Origin: CAZWVM01 sp964637705
Lineage (GTDB): Bacteria; UBA8481
Reading direction: 5' to 3'
DNA: 24,541 bases
NCBI GenBank assembly: GCA_964637705.1
Contig: CAZWVM010000030.1
Location: forward strand, 1-24,541
The notes below the pieces were generated by a model. That model was not told the DNA's origin, made no database searches, and worked only from the letters and a program-made list of their open reading frames with translations. Position numbers and translations under genes: made by a program. This document shows positions 15,262 to 23,641 of this stretch, one piece after another (the first letter of the stretch is position 1; each line of letters starts with the position of its first letter).

Positions 15262-15854
15262 GCCATGTCCCGTTTCGTGTCCGACACGCGGGGAACGGCG
15301 AGATCGACGATGTCCAGGAGCCGGGCGGGATCGATGGGTTTCTGGAGAATCTCCGCCGCGCCGGCGGCGAGAAATCGATCCAGCAACTCGCCGCTCCGCT
15401 CCGCCGTGACGCCCACGACATGAACCCGGTCCGGTCGCGATGACGCGCGCACGTAACGACAGACCTCGATGCCGTCGAGATCCGGCATATGGAGGTCGAG
15501 CAAGAGGAGTGCGGGATGGTGTTCGTTGAAGAGGCGGCCGGCCTCGAAGCCCGTTCCTGCCACGAGGATCCTCAGGTCGGGCCGCGCTTCGGCGACCATG
15601 GCCGTGAGAAACTCCGCGATCTCGGGGTCGTCGTCCATGATGAGAAGGGTGCGGGAAGGCCCCGGTTCGATGATCGGTATCCGCCGTTTCGCCGCGAAGG
15701 ATCGCAGCTCGCTCTCCAGAATTCGGCGATGTCCTCCCACCGTCTTTGTGCCCTGGATTTGGTTGTCGTCGATCCACCGTTGAATGGTTGAACGATTGAC
15801 CCCGAGAATTTCAGAGGCCTCAATCGGGCCCACCCATCGATCCTTAGAAGTCAT
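15258..15854 (-). CDS. Response regulator with N-terminal MerR/excisionase-type HTH and C-terminal receiver
   Basis: The 198-residue protein reverses the usual order. Residues about 8-52 form a BldC/MerR-like helix-turn-helix (GPIEASEILGVNRSTIQRWID with the wing TVGGHRRI). Residues about 68-185 form a receiver with D74-D76, phospho-acceptor D120 in LLDLHMPDLDG, T150 and K172-P173. ATG 15854 is preferred to ATG 15869 because GAGAGGAG stands immediately upstream of it. It heads the operon receiver-receiver-kinase. Its promoter overlaps three CATCAT repeats that may be its own operator and that also sit at the -35 of the divergent treY promoter. Confidence 0.9.
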   Translation of the reverse strand: MTSKDRWVGPIEASEILGVNRSTIQRWIDDNQIQGTKTVGGHRRILESELRSFAAKRRIPIIEPGPSRTLLIMDDDPEIAEFLTAMVAEARPDLRILVAGTGFEAGRLFNEHHPALLLLDLHMPDLDGIEVCRYVRASSRPDRVHVVGVTAERSGELLDRFLAAGAAEILQKPIDPARLLDIVDLAVPRVSDTKRDMA

Positions 15855-15879
15855 AATCTCCTCTCGCATGCAACAAAAA

Positions 15880-15903
15880 CATCATATGCATCATTTACAT
15901 CAT
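15880..15903. repeat. Three CATCAT repeats in 9-bp register (candidate operator)
   Basis: CATCAT occurs at 15880-15885, 15889-15894 and 15898-15903, each separated by 3 nt. The array covers the -10 and spacer of the minus-strand promoter and the -35 of the plus-strand promoter. Confidence 0.6.
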
Positions 15904-15910
15904 TTGTCAA
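15881..15910 (-). promoter_or_regulatory. Sigma-70-type promoter of the signalling operon
   Basis: On the minus strand TTGACA (15910-15905), an 18-nt spacer and TATGAT (15886-15881) form a near-consensus promoter. The predicted start near 15874 lies about 20 nt before ATG 15854. Confidence 0.7.
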
Positions 15911-15922
15911 TAGTGCTATAAT
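15894..15922 (+). promoter_or_regulatory. Sigma-70-type promoter of treY-treS
   Basis: TTTACA (15894-15899), a 17-nt spacer and TATAAT (15917-15922) with an extended TGC just before the -10 make the strongest consensus promoter in the window. The leader is about 70 nt and ends with GGGAGG (15991-15996) before the treY start. Confidence 0.75.
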
Positions 15923-16002
15923 CGTTTGCGATGACGTAAAAAAGAGAAACGCGCATTTTCAAATCCGGTTTGGATCGATGCGGCTTATCCGGGAGGCAGA
16001 TG

Positions 16003-18981
16003 ATGATGGATAAACCGGTGCAAGGCCGATCCCATGGTGCCTTCAACCGGATTCCCCTGGCCACCTACCGGCTTCAACTGCGATCCGATTTCACTCTGAG
16101 CGACGCGGCTGGGATCGTCGATTACCTTGACGACCTCGGCGTCACCGATCTCTACATCTCTCCGATCTTCACCGCGCAAACCGGTTCAGCGCACGGCTAC
16201 GACGTCGTGGACCACGGCTGCGTCAGCCCGGCCCTCGGAGGGGAGGAAGCCCTGGAGAATCTGGCCGCGCGTCTCAAGGAACGCGGCATGGGTTTGATCC
16301 TGGACATGGTGCCGAACCACATGGGGATCGGCGACGAGTCGAACCGGATGTGGTGGGACGTATTGGAGAATGGACCGTCCTCGCCGTTCGCCGGTTTTTT
16401 CGACATCGATTGGAATCCGCCGAAGATGGACCTGGAGAACCAGGTGCATCTGCCGGTCCTGGGCGACCAGTACGGGCTCGTCCTGGAGAAAGGCGAGTTG
16501 AAGCTCGACTACCGCGAGGGCTCCTTCGTCGTCCGCTACTACGACCGGGTCTTCCCGATCGCCCCGCGCTCGGCCAACCACATCCTGACCCTCCTGCTCG
16601 AGAAGGTGCGAGCCGGATTGCCGCCCGAAAACGAGGCCGTGATGGAACTGGAAAGCATCATCACGCACCACCGGAACCTTCCCTTGAGAACGGAGACGGA
16701 TCCGGAGCGGATCCGGGAGCGGCAAAGGGAGAAGGAGGTCGCGCGGCGCCGCCTCCAGACGCTGGTGGCGGAACGCCCGGAGATCACCGCGATGCTGGAT
16801 GAGACGATCCTCGCGATGAACGGCCGTCCCGGGGACCCGCGCTCCTTCGACGCGTTGGACGCCCTGCTCAACGACCAGGCCTACCGGCTCTGCTACTGGC
16901 GCGTCGCGGCCGACGAGATCAACTACCGGCGTTTCTTCGACGTGAACGAGCTGGCGGCCGTGCGCGTCGAGGCTCCCGAGGTCTTCACGGCCGTGCATGA
17001 CCTCGCGCTCCGCCTCGCGGGGCGCGGGATCGTCACGGGGCTGCGCATCGACCACATCGACGGTCTTCACGATCCCCAGCGGTATCTCGACGACCTGCAG
17101 GAGGGCTATCGTTCCGCGTCCGGGCGGGACGAGGACCTGTATGTGGTCGTGGAGAAGATTCTCGGCGCGCGCGAGGCGCTTCACTCCGCCTGGCGCACCG
17201 GGGGGACGGTCGGATACGATTTTCTCAACCGCGTGAACGGGCTCTTCGTCCGGCGCGAGAACGCCGCCGCGTTCGTCGACTTGTATCGTCGTCTGGCGGG
17301 CGTGTCGTCCTCGTTTACCGAGGTCGCGCATGCCTCGAAGAAATTCATCCTTCTCATCGCGTTGACCAGCGAGACCCACGTCCTCGCGCGCAAGCTCGAC
17401 CGGATCTCCGAGCAGCACCGCTGGTCCCGCGACTTCACGGCTTCCAGCCTCAAGTTCGCGTTGCGGGAGGTCATCGCGGCCTTCCCGGTCTACCGGAGCT
17501 ACATGCGCGACGGCGCCGTGGACCCCGAGGACCGGCGGCTGGTGGAGACGGCGATCCGCGAAGCCAAGCGGCGCAACCCCGCCACCAGCCCGTCCCTCTT
17601 CGACTTCATCGCTTCGGTGCTCCTGGCCGAGGATCCGCCCGGCCTCACCGACGCGGACCGCGCCCTGCGCCGCGATCTCGTCATGCGTTTCCAGCAGCTG
17701 ACTGCGCCGGTCATGGCGAAAGGCATCGAGGACACGGCCTTCTACCGTTGGTACCCGCTCGCGTCGTTGAACGAGGTCGGAGGCGATCCCGCGCGCTTCG
17801 GAATTTCGACGCAGGAATTCCACGAGCGGAATCTCGAGCGGCTGAACGACTGGCCGCATGCCCTCCTCTCGACCTCGACGCACGACACGAAGCGCGGGGA
17901 GGACACGCGCTCGCGACTGGATGTTCTCTCGGAGATCCCCGAGGCCTGGGCGCGGGCCGTGTCGCGCTGGCGCGAGATGAACCGGGGGCATCGGACGGAG
18001 ATCGACGGCGAGGAGACGCCGAACGCGAACGAGGAGTACCTGATCTACCAGACGCTTGTCGGGACGTGGCCCTTCGAGGGGCTCTCCGACGCGACGAGAC
18101 CGGACTACGAGTCGCGCATCGCGCGCTACATGGAGAAGGCGTTCCGGGAGGCGAAGCAGCGGACCTCCTGGATCAACCCGAACGAACCGCACGACGAGGC
18201 CGTTCGCGGTTTCATCCGCGCGCTTCTCGCCCCCGCCCCGCGGGGTTCCGGCGCCGGTTTCCTGCGGGATTTCGCGACCTTCGTCCGGCCGATCCAGCGC
18301 GCCGGCGCATGGAACTCGCTGGCGCAGATCGTCCTGAAGACGGCCTCGCCCGGCGTGCCCGACTTCTACCAGGGATGCGAGTTCTGGGACCTCTCCCTGG
18401 TCGACCCGGACAACCGGCGCCCGGTCGATTTCACAGCACGTCGCGAGGCGATGCGCCGCGTCGACGCGGTCCTCGCCTCGGGCGACTTCGCGCCGCTTGC
18501 CGAGCAACCGGAAAACGGCCACCTGAAGCTCCTGGTCACGCGCCAGGCGCTGGCCCTGCGCCGGCGGAACCGTGAACTCTTCGAGAGCGGGGAATACGAG
18601 GGACTTTCCGCGCGGGGCGAACATGCCGACCGCGTCGTGGCCTTCGCGCGGTGTCGCGGGGCGAAGTCCGTCATAGCGGTCGTCGGCCGATTCTGGCTGA
18701 CGTCGCCGGGTGGGGCGGCCTACGATGAAGTCACGGGAGACGTGTGGGAGAATACCTCGCTCGTTCTGCCCGCCGCCCTCGCGGGGCGATACCGGAACGC
18801 GCTGACTGGTGAACACCTTTCCATCGGCGTTCCGGAAGGTGTCCGCTGGAGTCCCCGTGCCGTCTTGAAGCGGCTGGCGCGGCGCTGGTCGCCGGCCGGC
18901 GCCGGCACGGCGGTCGCATGTCCGCTCGACGAGGTCTTCGACCGGTTCCCGGTGGCCCTATGGGAACGGGTGGGTGCATGA
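16003..18981 (+). CDS. treY: Maltooligosyl trehalose synthase
   Basis: TreY (GH13) converts the reducing end of malto-oligosaccharides into a trehalose unit. The protein is about 992 residues, long for the family. Signatures include the N-terminal LATYRLQLRSDFTLSDAAGI, LGVTDLYISPIF and GSAHGYDVVDH, MVPNHMG, the nucleophile D350 in GLRIDHIDGL, acid/base E384 in VVVEKILG, and GTVGYDFLNRVNGLF. Three consecutive ATGs (16000, 16003, 16006) follow GGGAGG; 16003 has the best spacing, and the upstream in-frame TTG at 15970 is unlikely. The stop overlaps the treS-maltokinase ATG (ATGA), so the pair is coupled. The TreZ hydrolase that normally releases free trehalose is not in the window. Confidence 0.95.
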   Translation: MMDKPVQGRSHGAFNRIPLATYRLQLRSDFTLSDAAGIVDYLDDLGVTDLYISPIFTAQTGSAHGYDVVDHGCVSPALGGEEALENLAARLKERGMGLILDMVPNHMGIGDESNRMWWDVLENGPSSPFAGFFDIDWNPPKMDLENQVHLPVLGDQYGLVLEKGELKLDYREGSFVVRYYDRVFPIAPRSANHILTLLLEKVRAGLPPENEAVMELESIITHHRNLPLRTETDPERIRERQREKEVARRRLQTLVAERPEITAMLDETILAMNGRPGDPRSFDALDALLNDQAYRLCYWRVAADEINYRRFFDVNELAAVRVEAPEVFTAVHDLALRLAGRGIVTGLRIDHIDGLHDPQRYLDDLQEGYRSASGRDEDLYVVVEKILGAREALHSAWRTGGTVGYDFLNRVNGLFVRRENAAAFVDLYRRLAGVSSSFTEVAHASKKFILLIALTSETHVLARKLDRISEQHRWSRDFTASSLKFALREVIAAFPVYRSYMRDGAVDPEDRRLVETAIREAKRRNPATSPSLFDFIASVLLAEDPPGLTDADRALRRDLVMRFQQLTAPVMAKGIEDTAFYRWYPLASLNEVGGDPARFGISTQEFHERNLERLNDWPHALLSTSTHDTKRGEDTRSRLDVLSEIPEAWARAVSRWREMNRGHRTEIDGEETPNANEEYLIYQTLVGTWPFEGLSDATRPDYESRIARYMEKAFREAKQRTSWINPNEPHDEAVRGFIRALLAPAPRGSGAGFLRDFATFVRPIQRAGAWNSLAQIVLKTASPGVPDFYQGCEFWDLSLVDPDNRRPVDFTARREAMRRVDAVLASGDFAPLAEQPENGHLKLLVTRQALALRRRNRELFESGEYEGLSARGEHADRVVAFARCRGAKSVIAVVGRFWLTSPGGAAYDEVTGDVWENTSLVLPAALAGRYRNALTGEHLSIGVPEGVRWSPRAVLKRLARRWSPAGAGTAVACPLDEVFDRFPVALWERVGA

Positions 18982-21900
18982 AAGCGAAACGCCGCCGGCC
19001 CGGTGACGTCGATCCCCAGTGGTACAAGGACGCCGTGATCTACGAACTGCACGTGCGAGCCTTCCGTGACTCCAAGGGCGACGGCTTCGGCGATTTCCGC
19101 GGCCTCACCGAGAAACTCGACTACCTCCAGGATCTCGGCGTCACCGCGCTCTGGCTCCTGCCTTTCTTCCCGTCGCCCCTGCGCGACGACGGCTACGACA
19201 CCTCCGACTACCTCGACGTTCACCCTGACTACGGCACGCTCGCGGACTTCCGGGAGTTCCTGCGCGAGGCGCACGGTCGCAACCTCCGCGTCATCACCGA
19301 GATGGTGGTGAACCACACATCGGACCAGCACCCCTGGTTCCAGCGCGCCCGGCGCGCGCCCGCCGGCTCGCGTCACCGGGACTACTACGTCTGGAGCGAG
19401 AACGCGGAGCGGTTCGCGGACGCGCGGATCATCTTCAAGGACTTCGAGCGCTCGAACTGGGCCTGGGATCCGGTGGCCCGCTCTCACTACTGGCACCGGT
19501 TCTACGCCCACCAGCCGGACCTCAATTACGACAATCCGGCGGTCCACCGCGAGATGCAGCGCGCGATCGACTTCTGGCTGGACATGGGCGTGGACGGCTT
19601 GAGGCTCGACGCCGTTCCCTACCTCTTCGAACGCGACGGGACCAACTGCGAGAACCTGCCGGAGACGCACGAGTTCCTGCAGAAGCTCCGTCGCCACGTC
19701 GACGGTCGCTATCTCGACCGGATGCTCCTCGCGGAAGCGAACCAGTGGCCGGAGGACGCCGCGGCGTATTTCGGACACGGCGACGAGTGCCACATGGCGT
19801 TCCATTTCCCGCTGATGCCCCGGCTCTTCATGGCACTGCACCAGGAGGACCGGTACCCCATCCTGGACATCCTGGAACAGACGCCGGCCATCCCGGACTC
19901 CGCCCAGTGGGCGATCTTCCTCAGAAATCACGACGAGTTGACGCTCGAGATGGTGACGGACGAGGAGCGGGACTACATGTGGCGGGTGTATGCCCGGGAG
20001 GCGCGGGCGCGGGTCAACCTCGGGATCCGGCGGCGCCTGGCGCCCTTGTTGGGCAACAGCCGCCGCCGGATCGAACTGATGAACGCCCTGCTCTTCTCGC
20101 TCCCGGGCACACCGGTCATCTATTACGGCGACGAGATCGGCATGGGCGACAACATCCATCTCGGCGACCGCAACGGCGTGCGCACGCCCATGCAATGGTC
20201 CGCGGATCGCAACGCCGGATTCTCGCCCGCGAACCCCCAGCGTCTCTACCTGCCGGTCGTCATCGACCCGGAATACCATTACGAGGCCGTGAACGTCGAG
20301 GCGCAGCAGGGCAACACCTCGTCGCTCCTCTGGTGGATGAAGCGCATCATCGGGATCCGCAAGCGCCATGCCGCCTTTTCCCGCGGCACGATCGAGTTCC
20401 TCCGGCCCTCCAACCGCCGCATCCTCGCCTTCATCCGCCGTCACGGCGCCGAGCGGCTTCTCGTCGTCGCCAACCTCTCCCGCTACTCCCAGTTCGCCGA
20501 GCTCGAGATTCCGGAGGGCCGGGGGCTGGCGCCCACGGAACTCTTCGGCGGCGTCGAGTTTCCCCGCATCACGGACAAGCCCTATCTCCTGACGCTCGGT
20601 CCCCACGCCTTCTTCTGGTTCCGACTGAGCGAGGAGGCGCGGGTCGCGGTGGCGAGCGCCGCCGATGAGACGCCGTTGGAGGCCACGGGCGACTGGACCT
20701 CGATCCTCGAGGAACCCCTGCGCCCGGCCCTGGAACAGCGTCTCGCGGCCTACCTACCGGAGCGGCGATGGTTCCGCGGCAAGTCGCGCCGCGTCGTGAA
20801 ATGCCGGATCGTCGACGTGATCCCCTGGGAGAACGAAGGAGTGGACGCCCGCATCGTCATGGTCCAGACCGAGTTCCGGGAGGGAAGCCCGGAGACGTAC
20901 GTCGTGCCCCTCTCCTTCGTCGAGGCCCGCGAGGCGGAGCGGATGGAATCGAAGAGACCGGGGCTCGTCATCGCGCGCGTGCGGCTCGAGGGGCGCGAGG
21001 GACTGGTCTTCGATGCGGCGACCGAACCGCATTTCGCGGCCTCGCTGATCGACGGGCTCATCGACCGCCGAAAGTCGAGAGGCCTGCGCGGGCTCGTCCG
21101 CGCCTCGACCGAGCCGGGCTACCCGGCCTTGAGGGGAGAGGGACCGCTCGCCGTGCGCGCGGTCACCGTCGAGCAGTCGAACACCTCGGTGGTCTTCGGG
21201 GACCGGCTGATCCTCAAGTTGATCCGGCAGGTCGAGGAGGGAGCGAGCCCGGAGGTCGAGATGAGCCGGCTCCTCTCGCAACGGCTTCCCGCGCATCGCA
21301 TCCCTCCGCTGGGAGGAAGTCTCGAGTATATCGTCGGTCGCGAATCGCCCCGGACGCTGGCCGTCGTGCACGGTTATGTTCCGAACGAGGGCGATGCCTG
21401 GGCCTTCGCGGTGGATAGCCTCGGCCGCTACATCGACAACGTTCTCGGAGGAGCTCCCGGCACGGAGAACGACGACGCGCTCGCCTCGCCGCTCATCGAG
21501 GCGGCCCGTCTGCTCGGCGTGCGCACGGCGGAACTCCACGCCGCCCTGGCCGCCGAACCCGAGAATCCCGCTTTCGCGCCCGAGCCGTTCACGCCTCATT
21601 ACCAGCGCGGACTTTTCCAGTCGCTCCGCAATCTCCTCAACCACACCTTCCGACTCCTGGAATCGCGCCGGGGGGATCTGGACGCGGAGACACGAGGGGT
21701 CGCCGATCGCATCCTGCCCCGCGAAAAGGAGATCCTGAGGTTCTTCCGCACGATCGCCGATCGTCGCCTCTCCGCCCTGAGGATCCGTCACCACGGGGAC
21801 TTCCACCTCGGGCAGGTTCTCTACACGGGCAGGGATTTCGTGATCATGGACTTCGAGGGCGAGCCCGCCCGGCCCGTCGGCGAACGGAGACTCAAGCGAT

Positions 21901-22244
21901 CACCCCTGCGCGACGTCGCCGGCATGATCCGGTCCTTCGACTACGCGGGGCATGCCGCGCTCCGGGAAGAGATCGCCCCCGGGCTCCTGCCGGCTGATCG
22001 CGTGGAGATGCTGAGAGGACGGCTGAGGACGCTGAGGGAATCCGTCGTGACGGCCTATTGCAACGCCTATCTCGAGAGATCGGGCGCGGCGGTCTTCATG
22101 CCACGCACGGAGGAGGAATTCCAGTTCCTGCTGAGGGTCTTCCTGCTCGAAAAGTCGGTTTACGAGCTGGGTTACGAGCTCAACAACCGCCCGTCATGGG
22201 TTGGAATCCCCCTGGCGGGGATCGAGACGCTCGTCGCGGGTTGA
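18978..22244 (+). CDS. treS: Trehalose synthase-maltokinase fusion (TreS-Mak/Pep2)
   Basis: The 1088-residue bifunctional protein joins two enzymes. Residues about 10-550 are TreS (GH13), which interconverts maltose and trehalose: WYKDAVIYELHVRAFRDS, GYDTSDY, nucleophile D211 in GLRLDAVPYL, E253 in LLAEANQW, and D319 in LRNHDELTLE. Residues about 575-1085 are maltokinase, which makes maltose-1-phosphate with ATP: PERRWFRGKSR, LKLIRQVEEG, catalytic D941 in HHGDFHLGQ and metal-binding D958 in MDFEGEP. The fusion is known in several phyla and feeds GlgE-dependent alpha-glucan synthesis. ATG 18978 was chosen for its 4-bp overlap with the treY stop; ATG 18960 is an alternative. GlgE is not in the window. 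Confidence 0.95.
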   Translation: MKAKRRRPGDVDPQWYKDAVIYELHVRAFRDSKGDGFGDFRGLTEKLDYLQDLGVTALWLLPFFPSPLRDDGYDTSDYLDVHPDYGTLADFREFLREAHGRNLRVITEMVVNHTSDQHPWFQRARRAPAGSRHRDYYVWSENAERFADARIIFKDFERSNWAWDPVARSHYWHRFYAHQPDLNYDNPAVHREMQRAIDFWLDMGVDGLRLDAVPYLFERDGTNCENLPETHEFLQKLRRHVDGRYLDRMLLAEANQWPEDAAAYFGHGDECHMAFHFPLMPRLFMALHQEDRYPILDILEQTPAIPDSAQWAIFLRNHDELTLEMVTDEERDYMWRVYAREARARVNLGIRRRLAPLLGNSRRRIELMNALLFSLPGTPVIYYGDEIGMGDNIHLGDRNGVRTPMQWSADRNAGFSPANPQRLYLPVVIDPEYHYEAVNVEAQQGNTSSLLWWMKRIIGIRKRHAAFSRGTIEFLRPSNRRILAFIRRHGAERLLVVANLSRYSQFAELEIPEGRGLAPTELFGGVEFPRITDKPYLLTLGPHAFFWFRLSEEARVAVASAADETPLEATGDWTSILEEPLRPALEQRLAAYLPERRWFRGKSRRVVKCRIVDVIPWENEGVDARIVMVQTEFREGSPETYVVPLSFVEAREAERMESKRPGLVIARVRLEGREGLVFDAATEPHFAASLIDGLIDRRKSRGLRGLVRASTEPGYPALRGEGPLAVRAVTVEQSNTSVVFGDRLILKLIRQVEEGASPEVEMSRLLSQRLPAHRIPPLGGSLEYIVGRESPRTLAVVHGYVPNEGDAWAFAVDSLGRYIDNVLGGAPGTENDDALASPLIEAARLLGVRTAELHAALAAEPENPAFAPEPFTPHYQRGLFQSLRNLLNHTFRLLESRRGDLDAETRGVADRILPREKEILRFFRTIADRRLSALRIRHHGDFHLGQVLYTGRDFVIMDFEGEPARPVGERRLKRSPLRDVAGMIRSFDYAGHAALREEIAPGLLPADRVEMLRGRLRTLRESVVTAYCNAYLERSGAAVFMPRTEEEFQFLLRVFLLEKSVYELGYELNNRPSWVGIPLAGIETLVAG

Positions 22245-22275
22245 AGCCCCGGGAGAAGTCCGCCGCGGGGGCGCA

Positions 22276-23631
22276 TCACGACGAGATCATCTCGAGAAAT
22301 CCCGTGGCCGTCGCGGAGACGACGCGCAGGTCGCGGCCGCTCTTCTTCCGCGCCGCCGCCAGGGTCACGTTGTCGAGGAAACGGTCCTCCGCGTTCAGCA
22401 TCACGTCCGGCAGGTAGACCACCGGCTTCTCGCTCGCCTTGATGACCGGCGCGATGTCGCGCCAGGCCAGGAGACCCGTGACCGTGACATCGGGGCCGAA
22501 GGTCCGGTTCTCGGCGACCCGATATTCGACGTCCATGCCCTCGACGCGGTTCAGGCGGTTTACGATCCGGCGCAGGAAGGGCTCGGGCGAGCGGCCCGAG
22601 ATGACCAGAGCGGAACGGGGTGAGACGCGCTTCGGAAGCGACGCCCCGGCCCATTCGTCGAGCAAGCGCCGCACCATCCCCACCCCGTTCTCCTCGACCG
22701 CCATCCCGCCGTAGTAGGAACGCGGCGGAGGGTCGAGCGAGGCGAGGCAGAACCACTCGTCGGCCGCCTGCACGAACCCGCGGGGGTGGCGCCTTCCGAG
22801 CCGCAGGATCCCGACGAGCGCCTCGGCCGCCGTCTCCGGCGTCCAGGACCCGATCGCGGGGTTCTTCCACGCGGTCACTCCGACGGGCACGACGGCGACG
22901 GTTTTGACGGTCCTGCTCAGCGCGCGAAGGTCGGCGACGGTCCGCTCCAGCGCCGCCCCGTCGTTGACGCCCGGCACGAGCACGACCTGCGTGTGAACCT
23001 CGATGCCGCCCGCGGCGAAACGCTCCAGAATCGGCAGGATCGCGACCTTCGGTCGTCCCAGGAGTCGGCTCCTGAGCGCGGGATCCGTGGCGTGGACGCT
23101 CACGTACAGGGGAGAGAGGCGCATCGCGAGGATCCGGGCGATGTCGCGCTCGGCGAGGTTGGTGAGCGTGACGTAGTAGCCGTGCAGGAAGGAGTGACGG
23201 TAGTCGTCGTCGTAGACGTTCAGGCCCGGCCGGAAGCGGGCGTGCGGAGGCGACTGGTCGACGTAGCAGAAGGGGCACTTGTTGGCGCAGAGCCTCAGGG
23301 GCGGGTCTTCCAGGACGAGCCCGTGAGCCTCGCCCTCGCGGCGCGAGACGAGCGTGGTGCGGGCCCTTCCGCGCCGTTGGAAGGTTACGGCGAAGGATTC
23401 GTCGGCGGCCGCGAAGAGGACGTCGAGGCAGTCCTCGGCGGGGACGCCGTCCACCGCGAGGATGCGGTCGCCGGCGCGCAGACCCGCGCGGCCGGCCGGC
23501 GAGCGGCGGGGCACATCCACGACGCGGACGCCGGGCCTGGGGATGCGCCGGGCGCGCAGGAGCCCCGCGAGGCGCGCGGCGTGGGTTTCGTGCGGCGCGA
23601 GGGAGAGGCGCTTCGAAGCGCGCGGCGTCAC
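22276..23631 (-). CDS. PDZ-domain radical SAM protein, DUF512 family
   Basis: The 451-residue protein has an N-terminal PDZ-like domain (about 33-97, RRSPAGRAGLRAGDRILAVDG), then a radical-SAM-like core with the cluster motif CANKCPFC (C115, C119, C122; CX3CX2C). The family segments FCYVDQ, a DDDYRHSFLHG strand, TLTNL and SPLYVSVHATDPALR follow. The C-terminal part matches the DUF512 region (EENGVGMVRRLLDE, VSATATGFLEMI). The family is widespread but its reaction is, to my knowledge, unassigned. The start is GTG 23631 without a clear ribosome site. It lies 10 bp downstream of the DHH gene, probably in one operon, and converges on the treS gene 31 bp away. Confidence 0.9.
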   Translation of the reverse strand: MTPRASKRLSLAPHETHAARLAGLLRARRIPRPGVRVVDVPRRSPAGRAGLRAGDRILAVDGVPAEDCLDVLFAAADESFAVTFQRRGRARTTLVSRREGEAHGLVLEDPPLRLCANKCPFCYVDQSPPHARFRPGLNVYDDDYRHSFLHGYYVTLTNLAERDIARILAMRLSPLYVSVHATDPALRSRLLGRPKVAILPILERFAAGGIEVHTQVVLVPGVNDGAALERTVADLRALSRTVKTVAVVPVGVTAWKNPAIGSWTPETAAEALVGILRLGRRHPRGFVQAADEWFCLASLDPPPRSYYGGMAVEENGVGMVRRLLDEWAGASLPKRVSPRSALVISGRSPEPFLRRIVNRLNRVEGMDVEYRVAENRTFGPDVTVTGLLAWRDIAPVIKASEKPVVYLPDVMLNAEDRFLDNVTLAAARKKSGRDLRVVSATATGFLEMISS

Positions 23632-23641
23632 GGGGCGAGGC

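Noticed and set aside
15262..15777. N-terminal extension of the stand-alone receiver
   Set aside because: It lies inside the HTH-receiver gene in another frame; the ATGA overlap at 15258-15261 marks the start.
15880..15903. CATCAT array as a CRISPR fragment
   Set aside because: The units are 6 bp with 3-bp spacers and no cas genes are present; an operator is far more likely.
15970..15999. TTG-initiated extension of treY
   Set aside because: It adds ten residues with no ribosome site, while GGGAGG directly precedes the three ATGs at 16000-16008.
16186..18816. 876-codon minus-strand open frame
   Set aside because: It is antisense to treY, whose catalytic motifs are all present; long antisense frames are expected at this GC content.
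18720..20606. 628-codon minus-strand open frame
   Set aside because: It is antisense to treY/treS-maltokinase, with low-complexity composition and no recognisable domain.
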